DNA from: Martensiomyces pterosporus
Lineage: Eukaryota; Kickxellomycota; Kickxellomycetes; Kickxellales; Kickxellaceae
Length of the DNA stretch: 62,685 nucleotides
NCBI GenBank assembly: GCA_025201845.1
Contig: MU604025.1
Location: forward strand, 1 to 62,685
Reading direction: 5' to 3'
Position numbers and translations under genes: made by a program. The first letter of the stretch is position 1; each line of letters begins with the position of its first letter. Under the pieces are notes generated by a model. The model saw only the letters and a program-made list of their open reading frames with translations, searched no databases and was not told the origin of the DNA. Positions 1 to 9,283 of this stretch are shown piece by piece.

Positions 1-11
1 CACGCAGGCGC

Positions 12-521
12 CTATTTGGCCTTTGGCGTGGCTACCTTCTTGCTGGATACGGTTTTGCCGATGCCCTGGAACTTCTTGGTGTCCTTGCGGCTCATGCGGG
101 TCTGATCACGCACGCCAGTGCCACCCTGCCAAAACGCACGGTTGCCGTCGATCTTGCGTACAACCTGTCTGCCGCAGCCACAGCATACTCCCGTGTGCTC
201 TGCCCTGGAAATTCGCTGCTCCTTGGCGCAGTGGCCGCAGAGCATGACTTGGGCGTACTCATGGCTGTGGTCCTCCTTCTCGTCGTGGCAGGTGTCGCAT
301 GGGTACGCCTTGCCACAGCAAGGGAACCGCAGCCACCTGTTGCTCTTGCCGTAGTGCTTGCATGCACCATGGTCGGGCAAGGGCTGGCCGGAGACGACGC
401 CCAAGCGTGCCAGCTCCTCGCGCTTGCTGACTCTGGCCCTGCGTGTCCGCTCCACTTCCTTTGATATCTGCGCGGAGCTGGTGCCGCCGCCGAGACTGAG
501 GCCGCTCGCCAGCTGCACGAA
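12..521 (-). CDS. CHY-type zinc finger protein, 3' exon only
   Basis: The frame encodes a C-terminal CHY zinc finger. It starts at a CKHYG motif and continues with CCGK, C-x2-CH, C-x2-C and C-x-C pairs, followed by a conserved tail containing FWQGGTGVRD and MSRKD, then a stop at 12-14. This arrangement matches the C-terminus of larger fungal CHY-finger proteins, which bind zinc; their exact role is unclear. The frame has no ATG upstream of the finger and runs into a stop near 577, so the exon must be entered by splicing. A candidate acceptor lies at 522 (GAGCCGCAG). I could not find a convincing upstream exon or start between 522 and the sulfurtransferase gene. It may be the terminal exon of a gene with very small 5' exons, or a 5'-truncated remnant. 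Confidence 0.6.
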   Translation of the reverse strand, partial: FVQLASGLSLGGGTSSAQISKEVERTRRARVSKREELARLGVVSGQPLPDHGACKHYGKSNRWLRFPCCGKAYPCDTCHDEKEDHSHEYAQVMLCGHCAKEQRISRAEHTGVCCGCGRQVVRKIDGNRAFWQGGTGVRDQTRMSRKDTKKFQGIGKTVSSKKVATPKAK

Positions 522-1565
522 CTGCGGCTCATGCAGACCAACGTGATGATGGAACCGATGTGTTTTCCAATGAACTTAACAAAGAGCCAAGAAACTAAAA
601 GAGCCCCCATAGCAGGGTTAGCCAAGGAGCACAAAAAGCCATGTCGCCAGAGCGACAGAAAACTAAGCAAACGCATGTCGTCCCGCGCAGGTGTCCAGAG
701 GACATCTGTGAGAGATAGCCACTGCACGTACCAGCCTATGCCATCCGGGAGAGCCTGTGAATAAAATTACCTAGGCACTGCTGTGGTTCCTTGCTGCCGG
801 CCTCGCAACATGGACCTGCAGACAGTGGGTAGAAACAAGCAAAATGTCCAAGCAATCCCAGAGGGGATGGTGGCAAATGCATAAGCATACATGAGCGCAT
901 AGGCGCCAGAAAAATGCATCTATCCAGCCCTTCCGTCCAGTGCGAGCGCAGCGAAGAAACTAGAAACCACACAAGCAAAGGTGCTATGCGCTCTGCTTGG
1001 CGTACCAGCAAAGACATCCAAAAGACATCCAGAGCGGCTTGCAAAAAAAATTTCTCCCGAGGGAGATTCCTTCTCAAGATAAGTGTGTCATCCTTGCGCA
1101 GGGAAACATGCTAATCTTCTCTGTATCTTTATAATTGTTATCAAGTGTCCACACTCGGCGGGTTACCCCAACCGAGGGGACAATTTAGACATTGTGCGCC
1201 TCCCCCTTTTATCGCTCCACGATACACACACCCCACATGATTATGGGCACTGGCACCAGGCCGACTGCATGAATACATATAGCAGCGGCTTGCTCTACGC
1301 GCAAAGTGACGCACTAGCAAAGCACAGCCGCCGCATTCCCAGTGCCTGGCACATGCAGTAGCCTCTATGCACTGCTTGACACTTTCGGTATAGGGTTTCC
1401 GCACTCTGCTCGCTGCAGTGGCGTAGATGTGTTTGCATAGCTCCTTCCGCTTCGCCTGCCGAGTGCTCAAGGATCCCTCTCCCTCCACAAAACAGCAACT
1501 CATCTTGCCCTGATCACTATCTTACAATAAGCACCACGTCCCTCTATTGCATCTGTCTGCAAAGC
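522..1565. other. Non-coding stretch between CHY finger exon and TUM1
   Basis: No reading frame here resembles a protein. It should hold the 5' part of the CHY gene, if that still exists, and the TUM1 promoter. A good branch point and acceptor pair on the minus strand (GGCTAACCC near 627, then CTCTTTTAG near 600) leads into a stop in the CHY frame. Confidence 0.4.
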
Positions 1566-2706
1566 ATGCTCTCGCTTCTCAGAACACAGCAGCAGCGCCT
1601 GGCGCCAGGCCTTTTATTCTCCGCTCGCGCTACTGGCTTAACTGTAGCACCTCTCGCTCCTCAACACCCGCACACAGCGACTCCAAAAAAGGTAAGCAGC
1701 CAGACTTGGAAACCGCGAATTCGAGTTTGCCCTTAGAACTGCTCTCATACCTTACAGCGCTGCGGTGCAATTCTTTTTTCTTTAGCACTATTCTTCAAAG
1801 ACGCACACGATGAGCGAGTCGAACAAGCTGGTCACAGCACAGTGGCTCAACGACAATTTGGACAAGGTCAAGGTGCTCGACTGCTCCTGGTACCTGCCCT
1901 TCTTGAAACGCAACGCGCACGAGGAGTTCCGCAACTCACACATCCCAGGCGCTCAGTACTTCGACATTGACGCGATCAAGGACCTGTCCAAGGCTGACCT
2001 GCCGCACATGCTCCCGCCACCCGAGTTCTTCGGTGCCAGCATGGACCGATTTGGCATCTCGAACGGCGACCATGTTGTTGTGTATGACGGCGATGGAGTT
2101 AGGTCTGCATGCCGGGTGTTCTGGACCTTTAACGCCATGGGTCACTCCAAGGTGTCCGTTCTGGACGGTGGCTTCCCCAAGTGGACCAGCCTGGGCTACA
2201 AAACGGAGGCTGGGGAGCCAAAGGCTGCTCGTGCTGCTAAAAGATACGTGGCTCAGCATGTCGACAGCCTGGTTTGTGGCTACGAGAGCATAGTGGGCAA
2301 CATTGAGCAGCTCAAGGTCAGCGGCGGTGCCAAGGGCAAGCAGATCATCGATGCCCGTCCCAATGGGCGGTTCACAGGCAAGGAGCCCGAGTTCCGCCCT
2401 GGCCTCTCATCTGGCCACATGCCTTATTCTATTAGCGTGCCATTCACTGAAGTCACCAGCGCATCAGACAGCGCCAACCCTCAGGTCGAGACGCTCAAAT
2501 CGCCGAGTGAGATCCGCCAGGTATTTGAAAACGCCGGCGTGGACCTCTCTCGCCCCATCATCACATCCTGCGGAAGCGGCGTTACCGCGTCTGTGCTGTA
2601 CTTTGCACTGCTGAATGCAGGCGTTGATGCAAGCAACATTACTCTGTATGATGGTTCGTGGACTGAATATGCGCTCAACCCATACAGCGAGATCATCAAG
2701 GACTAG
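1566..2706 (+). CDS. TUM1: 3-mercaptopyruvate/thiosulfate sulfurtransferase, with a mitochondrial leader exon
   Basis: Two-domain rhodanese that moves sulfur from 3-mercaptopyruvate to an acceptor; in fungi this family supplies sulfur for tRNA thiolation. The second rhodanese domain carries the catalytic loop CGSGVTAS near the C-terminus (Cys at residue 254 of the short form). I read the gene as exons 1566-1691 and 1786-2706, 348 residues. The donor is AAAAAG|GTAAGC, the acceptor TTTCTTTAG, and both are phase 0. Exon 1 gives an Arg/Ser/Leu-rich leader (MLSLLRTQQQRLAPG...) and exon 2 opens with HYSSKTHT before the internal Met at 1810, which looks like a mitochondrial presequence. Starting at 1810 gives a 298-residue cytosolic form. 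The rhodanese call is firm; the leader exon is inferred from splice signals and composition. Confidence 0.93.
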
Positions 2707-4207
2707 AATGCAATAGTCTAGTGTGGCCAGAGCACATCTTCGTCATCAGCGAATGCTCAATGAATACTTTGAATACTTTGAAGCGCTTGAGGAACCTGTT
2801 GTATCAACCTCCTGCCACCCCCGCTGTCGCCCGAAATTAGCAACAAAGCGGCATCAAACTTGTACCATGGGCGGCATTTTGGACAGTATGAATCTGATTT
2901 GTGCGGAAGACATGCACCCGAACTGGGTCTTTGAGACTTTGCTGCATTTCAATCGTTCACAGCAACAGTCAGGTTAGCATGCGGTGCCCCGCCATTATTT
3001 CGCATGGCACGCTGCATTCTAGTGACAGCGACTGTGTTTTTTTTCCGTTTCCTCATTAACTCTGCACTTTTGGTTTGCCCACTTGTGTAGAGACAAAGTA
3101 CAGTGGCGGTGGTAATAGTTGCTGCTCAAGTCTCGCCTTGCGCGATTTTGGCAGAGCAGCAAGTCTGTCAGTAGCCATGTACGTGGGCCCTGTGGGTTGG
3201 ATCGCTTTCAACAAGCCTTCCACTAGCTGGTTGGCTATCACCTAGGGCATTGGCGATTCCCAGCATCTCTGCATCCAGGCTGCCCAAGTTATAGTGCACA
3301 CAAAGATCATCAGCCAATCCGTTGATCAGGAAATAAATCACAAACCATCAAATCGCCAAACTAGCGCCCGAATATTGTGCTTATTCCAGCGCTGGAAAAC
3401 GCGAAGGGCGGCAATGGCAGTGAGGGGTGCTTGCAACTGTCGATGCGACAAAACAAGTGCTGCAGCCGGCCACACCCATTGAACCTCCTTTTCAGCAGTC
3501 AAAACACGCGGCGCAATTAGGTGCGTGGATAGTATTTTATATATGGGCGGATAGATGCGTGCAGGCTTCGAGCGTGAATCCAGCGGGGGGAGCGGCAACA
3601 GCGATGGATGCGGCAGTTGGAATAGCGAAAGCTGGCGGTGCTGATGATGGATGCTATGGCAGCAGCAGATGAGACGCAGCAGCGACAGATTGGGAAGGAT
3701 GCAAAACGAAGAGGAAGGCTTGCCTTAGGGGTGATTCCGAACTGGGGAAATTCGAATTTCGACAAATGGCTCAAAGCGCCATGGAATTTCGCTCATGCTG
3801 CTTTTGTGCATTGGAGTCGAAGCCCGGCTATCCAGCCAAACTCTTCGAAAGTGCAGTGGTGCATAAAAGCAAAGCAGGACAGCATATTTCAGCATTGCAG
3901 AAAGCCCACCGTGCTCATTTCCCGATTTGTGTGGGTGCGCTTGAATCAGCGGTGAAATCTGGCCGGCCAACAAACGCGAGTGCCCCCCAACCTCGCGGCT
4001 ATTCCAGCTCCAGCTCCAAATTCGCGTCCTCCCTCTCGCTTGGATTCGCGGTTTGAACACCCGCACGCATCTGCTTTCCCTGGCTGCAATCAGCCTGAAG
4101 GACGGCAGCGCAGAGCATATGTGAGAGCCCATTGATGCCTTGGAGACGGATTCTACTAATAACCGCAAACGCTGCCTGTCTAAACCATGTGCTTTGTCTG
4201 TAGAACC
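2707..4207. other. 1.5-kb gap before eS10
   Basis: No frame in this interval shows a recognisable domain. Its 3' end appears to be the end of a 5'-UTR intron of the eS10 gene: a TACTAATAAC branch point at about 4155-4164 is followed by the acceptor GTCTGTAG at 4203, four bases before the eS10 ATG. I could not fix the donor. A small direct repeat (GAATACTTT twice) sits near 2762-2780. Confidence 0.4.
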
Positions 4208-4793
4208 ATGTACATTCCCACTGCCAACAGGAAGTTGATCTACGAGAACCTCTTCAAGGATGGTGTCCTTGTCGCCAAGAAGGACTTCAACGCCCCCCGT
4301 CACCAGGACATCGCTGTCCCCAACCTTCAGGTGATCAAGGCCATGCAGTCCCTGACCTCGCGCGGCTACGTCAAGACCCAGTTCTCGTGGCAGTACTACT
4401 ACTACACCCTCACCGATGAGGGTATTGAGTACCTCCGTGAGTACCTCCACCTCCCCTCGGAGATCTTCCCCGCTACCTTCAAGAAGGTTGCCTCCACCGC
4501 CGCTCCCCGCTTCGGTGGCCGTCCCGGTAAGTACAAATTCAGCCACAACTGGCGATGCACTGTGTGTGAATGAAGCGTGCGGCTGTTGATGGTCTCCACT
4601 CGGCTAAATCCCAATCGCATCCACATGTATGATCTCCTTATCTTTCTCAACTGTAGAGCGCGAGGGTGGCTTCCGCCGCGAGCGTGACGACTACCGTCGC
4701 CGCGACGAGGGCAAGAAGGAGGGTGCCACTGGTGACTTCCGCCCCGAGTTCCGTGGTGGCTTCGGCCGTGGCCGTGCCACTCAGCAGCAGTAA
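4208..4793 (+). CDS. RPS10: 40S ribosomal protein eS10
   Basis: Small-subunit ribosomal protein. Exons 4208-4526 and 4657-4793 join in phase 1 (CCCG|GTAAGT ... CTGTAG) to give 151 residues, normal for the family. The S10_plectin domain spans the first ~95 residues, starting [13 protein letters not shown] and including a [21 protein letters not shown] block. The tail is the usual Arg/Gly-rich region ([16 protein letters not shown]). I chose 4208 because it matches the family N-terminus; an in-frame ATG at 4187 would lie inside the apparent 5'-UTR intron ending at 4203. Codon use is strongly biased to C/G-ending codons, as expected for a highly expressed gene. Confidence 0.97.
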
Positions 4794-5145
4794 ATTAAAT
4801 GGATGTAGAGGAAATTAGGGATGTCCAGCTCCTTCGGTCTTGAGAAGCGACGTGTCGTTTGGCAGCGCAGGAGAGGTGGTGGGTGGCGTATCGATCGCGT
4901 GGATTGTAGGCGCCGTTCGGAAGCGATCGTTTGTTTCGTGCTCCAAGCAGCGCTTGCCCAATTTCCTTCCCATCTCCTCCGCGCGCTCCATGCGTGTTCT
5001 TTCTCTTCTGGGTATCCTTTCTATTTCGCTTTTACATACGTGTTTTCTTTACTTGAAATTCATTGTTCTGGATTGAAGAAGCAAAAATTGCAATAATCAA
5101 AATGTCGTTGTTCGTTCTATGTACAAGCAGCTGAACGGTCTGTTT
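4794..5145. other. Convergent 3' region between eS10 and carrier 1
   Basis: No coding potential. It holds the 3' UTRs of two convergent genes, with a T-rich stretch near 5020-5060 and AATAATCAAAA near 5090. Confidence 0.5.
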
Positions 5146-6169
5146 CTATTTGTAGTGCGAAAAGTACGACTTGCGCAGCCTTTCGTATATGACAAAGGTT
5201 ATTACTAGCTGTGGACACAAGCGAATGTACGAGGGGACCCAGCCCTTGAAGAAGGCAGCAATGCCCTCCTTTGCGTATATCGACTTGCACACAGCCCATA
5301 CCCCGGGGGCGTGCAAGTGGTGGTGTCCGTGCGATGGCTGCGATCTCAACGAGGCCATGGTTCTGGACTTGATCACGTCTGCCGGCGAGCACACGGTGGT
5401 GGCAACCAGGCCAGCCATGAAGCTCGCAGCAAAGTGCACCGAGACCGAGTCCTGGTACCCAGCCGAAAGCAGCTGGGCCTTGAATGCGTCGTACGAGACA
5501 AACTGCGACGCCGTGGCCAGCGTGGCACGGATCAGACTGGGCGCCAGCCCAATAGCCAGCGACCTAACCCCCTCCTCACGCACCATCAGCACCAGCCCAT
5601 GAGCAGCGTTCCTGTAGTTCCTCCTCAGCTCCTTGGGCAGCGCCTGGTCGTTCTGCATCCGCACATTGAGGATCTCTGCCGGGTTCCCCACTACTCCGCC
5701 GGCGACGCCCGAGCACAGGGTGGCTATTGCGATTTCACCAGACGTTAAAGGGGTGCCGTCCCTGTGGCTCATCTGATCCTTGGCCAAGTCATAAACGGCG
5801 AACCGTGTCATCGTGTATGTGCCCTGGCGCAGGAGCGCTGCTGACAGCCCGCTGTACAGGCCAAGGGCGCCCATTTCCCCGACTACCTGGCGCATCGTGC
5901 GTAGGGCTGATTTTCGTGTACGCGCAGTCGATGTCTGCAAGTGCACTTTGATGAGATCCAGCGGGTGTGTGAAGCACGCTGCTGTCATAGCCGACACGCC
6001 TACAGCAGTGTCCTGTGCATACATGGCAGGGCGAATTTAGTCGCTGTGCAAATTCCTCTCTCTGGCGAATTAGTAGTTGCCGCTTTGCTTTTTTACCTCC
6101 ACACCAGAAGGGCACCATGGGCTTCTTTTTCGCTGGCAGCTTCGATGCGACAGCCATGCTTGTAGTCAT
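5146..6169 (-). CDS. DIC1: Mitochondrial dicarboxylate-type carrier, copy 1
   Basis: SLC25-family inner-membrane carrier. Exon 1 is 6097-6169 (24 codons plus one base, ending FWCG-G|GTAAAA) and exon 2 is 5146-5999 (acceptor CTGTAG), giving 308 residues. The intron has a perfect CTACTAATTC branch point. Three carrier repeats are visible: THPLDLIKVHLQ, GNPAEILNVRMQND and CSPADVIKSRTM. The NVRMQND block in repeat 2 is typical of the dicarboxylate (malate/phosphate) carrier group. The downstream neighbour copy 2 has the same orientation and the same phase-1 intron after Phe-x-x-Gly, so the two arose by tandem duplication. Substrate is assigned by family resemblance only. Confidence 0.9.
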
Positions 6170-6568
6170 TTGCGCCAATTTGGTATTATGCAGCGAGATA
6201 GCTTGGGCGCCGTGGTAGGAAAGGGAAAGAGCAAAAGGAGAAAACCAACAGCTTGCTGTGTGCCTCGCGCGCTCGCTCATCAACAAAAAAAAAAAATCAC
6301 TGCTTCATCGTCCACTTCTGTCAGCAGCAGCTCCACAGATCATTATTGCAATATCACACAGCCAAGCTCAGCAGCGAATCGGGATCGGAAGCATCCAGTG
6401 TGCGAATGAACAAAAGACAAGGCGCGCTCAGGCCACCGTTGCAGCACGCCTCTAAGCCAATTAGCTCCTCCCGATAAGTGAGGAGGCGCGCTGAAATGGC
6501 AAGGGTGTGGATTATATGTAATGTGATACTCGCTAGATGAAAAAGGGGTGGGGGTGCCAGCAGAGCTC

Positions 6569-8312
6569 CTACTCGTAGCGAACCTTGTTCCTCGACGCAT
6601 GGGCGTCCCAGTAGAGGTTGCGGAACTGCTCAAGGAAGATGAACGTGAGGATGGTCTGGGGCGCCATACGCACAAACGACGGCGTCCAGCCCTTGTACAA
6701 AGCCAGGGGACCCTCCTCCTTGACGATGAGGACCATGGCCTGGAGCAGGTTCTTGTACGGCGACGCCGGGCCCGCATTCATGATTCTGGTCTTGACAACA
6801 TCAAACGGCGAGGTGATGGTAGTGGCGACGAAGCCCGCGAGGAACGAGGCCGAGAAATGGAGCGACAGGCCCTCCGAGAAGTAAGGGGTGGAGAGCAGGA
6901 GCTGCTTGAACGCATCGTACGAGCACAGCTGCGCGGCAGTCATCAGCATGGCACGGGAAACATTGGGGATGGCGCCCTTGAAGAGACCCTGCGGCCCGTC
7001 CTCGCGCGCAATCCTGAACAGACCGTCAAAGGCGTTCTTGTAGTTCCTGCGCTTCTCCACAGGCAGGGATCCGTCGTTCTGCAGTCTCACCAGGACGATG
7101 TCCGCAGGCGTTCCACAGATGCCTCCAATGGCGCCGGCCACCACGCCTGAAATAGCCATGCGGTAGAACGGCAGGGAGCCGTCCTCGTTGCTCAGCTGCT
7201 TCTTTAGCATCTCGTATGTGGCAAAGCGGGCCATCGAGTAGGTCATCTGACGCAGAACGGCTGCTGATATGCCATTGTAGAAACCAAGCACCCCCTGCTC
7301 CGTGTAGATCGTCCGCACGACGCCGCCTAGGCCGTTGCCGGCAGAGGTACCCTTCATCGTCTGTAGCCGCACCTTGAGCAGATCAAGCGGATGTGTGAAG
7401 AAGTTGGCTGCGCAAGCCGCGAACCCTACAAGGCGCCGGCAATGCGTGGTGGATTGCGTTTCCCCATGCCCAGAACGTGGAGTTCAAGTGATGGTGTGCA
7501 TTGCTAGCATTAATTAATTGGTTTCCTGTGGCGGACAGAAGGCGGGGCGTGGGTCACAGGCATCAAGCACTGGCTTGCACGAGGCCACACTATCATTTAC
7601 TGACACAGGGATGCCGATGACCGCGACGACCGAGATCGCCAGCAATAAACAAAGAAAGGGCGCACACACCATTTCGTCTTTCCTTGGATAGATGTGCAAC
7701 AGCCGGAGCGGGGCTAATGACACACTTTTCCCATGTCACGGCTGAGCACCAAATGCCAGTGCATCAAGCACAGGAAATGAAACGGAGGGGGTGCATGCAT
7801 TTTGCTTCCATTGAAAAGAGGGTGTGCCAGCCGTACACGGGATCAGAATGGCTCTTTCAAGTGGAATGGCAGAGTGAAAGCGCCTCGCTCATGCTACTTC
7901 GCATTGTGGTCAAGTGAGCACACATTGGGCAGTGAAATTGAGCCTCGAGGGGGATTGCTAGGTGACGGGGCTGCCTTGAATAGACATATCCGTTCACACG
8001 ATAAAAGGCACATGGCAAATCCCCCCTTTTGCTTCTTGCTCCCGGAACCAGCAACGGCCGTTGCAGCACGCCAATCCACCTGTGTGCAGGAAGCAGGGGA
8101 TAGGCAGGAGCGGGCATGTGCACAAAGCCCGCTACAAAATAGGCGGTGAGCGGGTCAAGCCGGGAAACCAGCTGGGAGATGGCGGCTGGGCGTAGCTTAC
8201 CTCCAAAGTAGAACGGCGGGTGCGGCTTCTTGACCAAGGGCCAGCTGGCTCTCTCGTCGGTCTTTGCCATGGTGGTTGAGACCTGGGTCGACGGGATCTT
8301 TGCTTCAGCCAT
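6569..8312 (-). CDS. DIC1: Mitochondrial dicarboxylate-type carrier, copy 2
   Basis: SLC25-family carrier, paralogue of the gene at 5146-6169. Exon 1 is 8201-8312 (37 codons plus one base, ending PPFYFG-G|GTAAGC) and exon 2 is 6569-7425 (acceptor CCTTGTAG), giving 322 residues. Signature motifs are THPLDLLKVRLQT, GTPADIVLVRLQND and TSPFDVVKTRIM. Two in-frame Met codons are possible (8312 and 14 codons later); the longer form is annotated. The intron position and phase equal those of copy 1, but this intron is 775 bp against 97 bp, and it contains a separate ORF (7514-7672). Family identity is certain; transport specificity is inferred. Confidence 0.88.
7514..7672 (-). CDS. Possible small secreted protein nested in carrier intron
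   Basis: A 52-codon ORF with a real ATG lies inside the 775-bp intron of carrier copy 2, on the same strand. The N-terminus (MVCAPFLCLLLAISVVAVIG) looks like a signal peptide. After it comes a short polar tail with three Cys residues (ASC, DAC, AFC) ending PPQETN and a TAA. I recognise no family. It could be a nested small secreted Cys-containing protein or a chance hydrophobic ORF; the unusual intron length is the main circumstantial support. Confidence 0.35.
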   Translation of the reverse strand: MVCAPFLCLLLAISVVAVIGIPVSVNDSVASCKPVLDACDPRPAFCPPQETN

Positions 8313-9283
8313 CTGCGGGTAGAGGGGGCAGTGAGTGGAAGGGCTGCTGTCTGTGCGCTGCTTGTGTAATGGGGTGCTTGTTGTTCTGAGCAGCTCGCGG
8401 TTGATTCGTAAAGGGGCTTCTTCAGCTATGTGCGAGCGAGGAAATGTAGTGATGTGTGCTTTGTTTGCTTCCAGAAAGACAGGAGAGTGCGGACAGGAGA
8501 GAAGCCAAGCTGCAAAGGATGGGGGGAATTGAAGTGGGTCCAGAGTGGACCTGTATTTATACGTCGCCCATCTGCTACTCACACGGGACCTCGCCTCTTT
8601 CTTGCTCATCTCACGCTTCTGCCGCTGCCGCTGCCGCCATTAGCGCTGCCTTGTTCTCGTGTCAGCGTGTGGAAAGCGACGAGATCAAGTCCGCTCTGGC
8701 ATGCAAAAATCAAATAAGCACTACTCAGGGCATGGGGTGGCTGCTGCCTACACCCCTCGCACCCCTCCCCCTCTCCGTCCTCTCGCTTGCTCGCTGCTCA
8801 TATCGCTAGAAGCTGGGCGAGAAAAGCGTGTGGTGGGGTTGATCGATAACAGCACTCCGAATAATCGCGCCACTGCACAGAAATATCGGCCATTGCTGGA
8901 GTGGGTGTGTTTGTTTCCCCCATATATTGGCGCTCTCCCTACTGTGGGCACGGACTCTCCACTGCATGCCAATCTCTTTGCATTTGGCGTGGCCATTCCT
9001 CTCCTGTCGCGCACGAGTCAGCCAGCACGCACTTGCCGGTGTGACTGCTGTTCATGGGAAAGAGTGGCGACAAGCAGGCGGCAGGCAGCAACAAAACAAC
9101 ACCGGATATTAGCACCTGGTCTTGCACACAAAGCGGAAATCTCACCGCTGGGATATATGAACCCAGCACACGCAATATGCCAGGAGCACGCAGCTAATTC
9201 ACACACATACACGGATGTCCAATTGTCATGTATTTACTATTTTCGCCGCTAGCCACAAGGGGAAAAACACCACACACTTCCAT
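8313..9283. other. Intergenic region between carrier 2 and TRS130
   Basis: No convincing gene. It should contain the carrier-2 promoter and 5' UTR and the TRS130 3' end. A CTGCCGCTGCCGCTGCCGCC run lies at about 8620-8640. Frames crossing it are GC-rich and low in complexity. Confidence 0.45.

Noticed and set aside
3725..4546. 273-codon minus-strand ORF over eS10
   Set aside because: Antisense to eS10 and extends into non-coding sequence.
8100..8170. Extra carrier exon (LTAYFVAG-like frame) inside the copy 2 intron
   Set aside because: Any join through it lacks a compatible donor and phase, while direct splicing from 8201 to 7425 restores the conserved FGGFAAC sequence.
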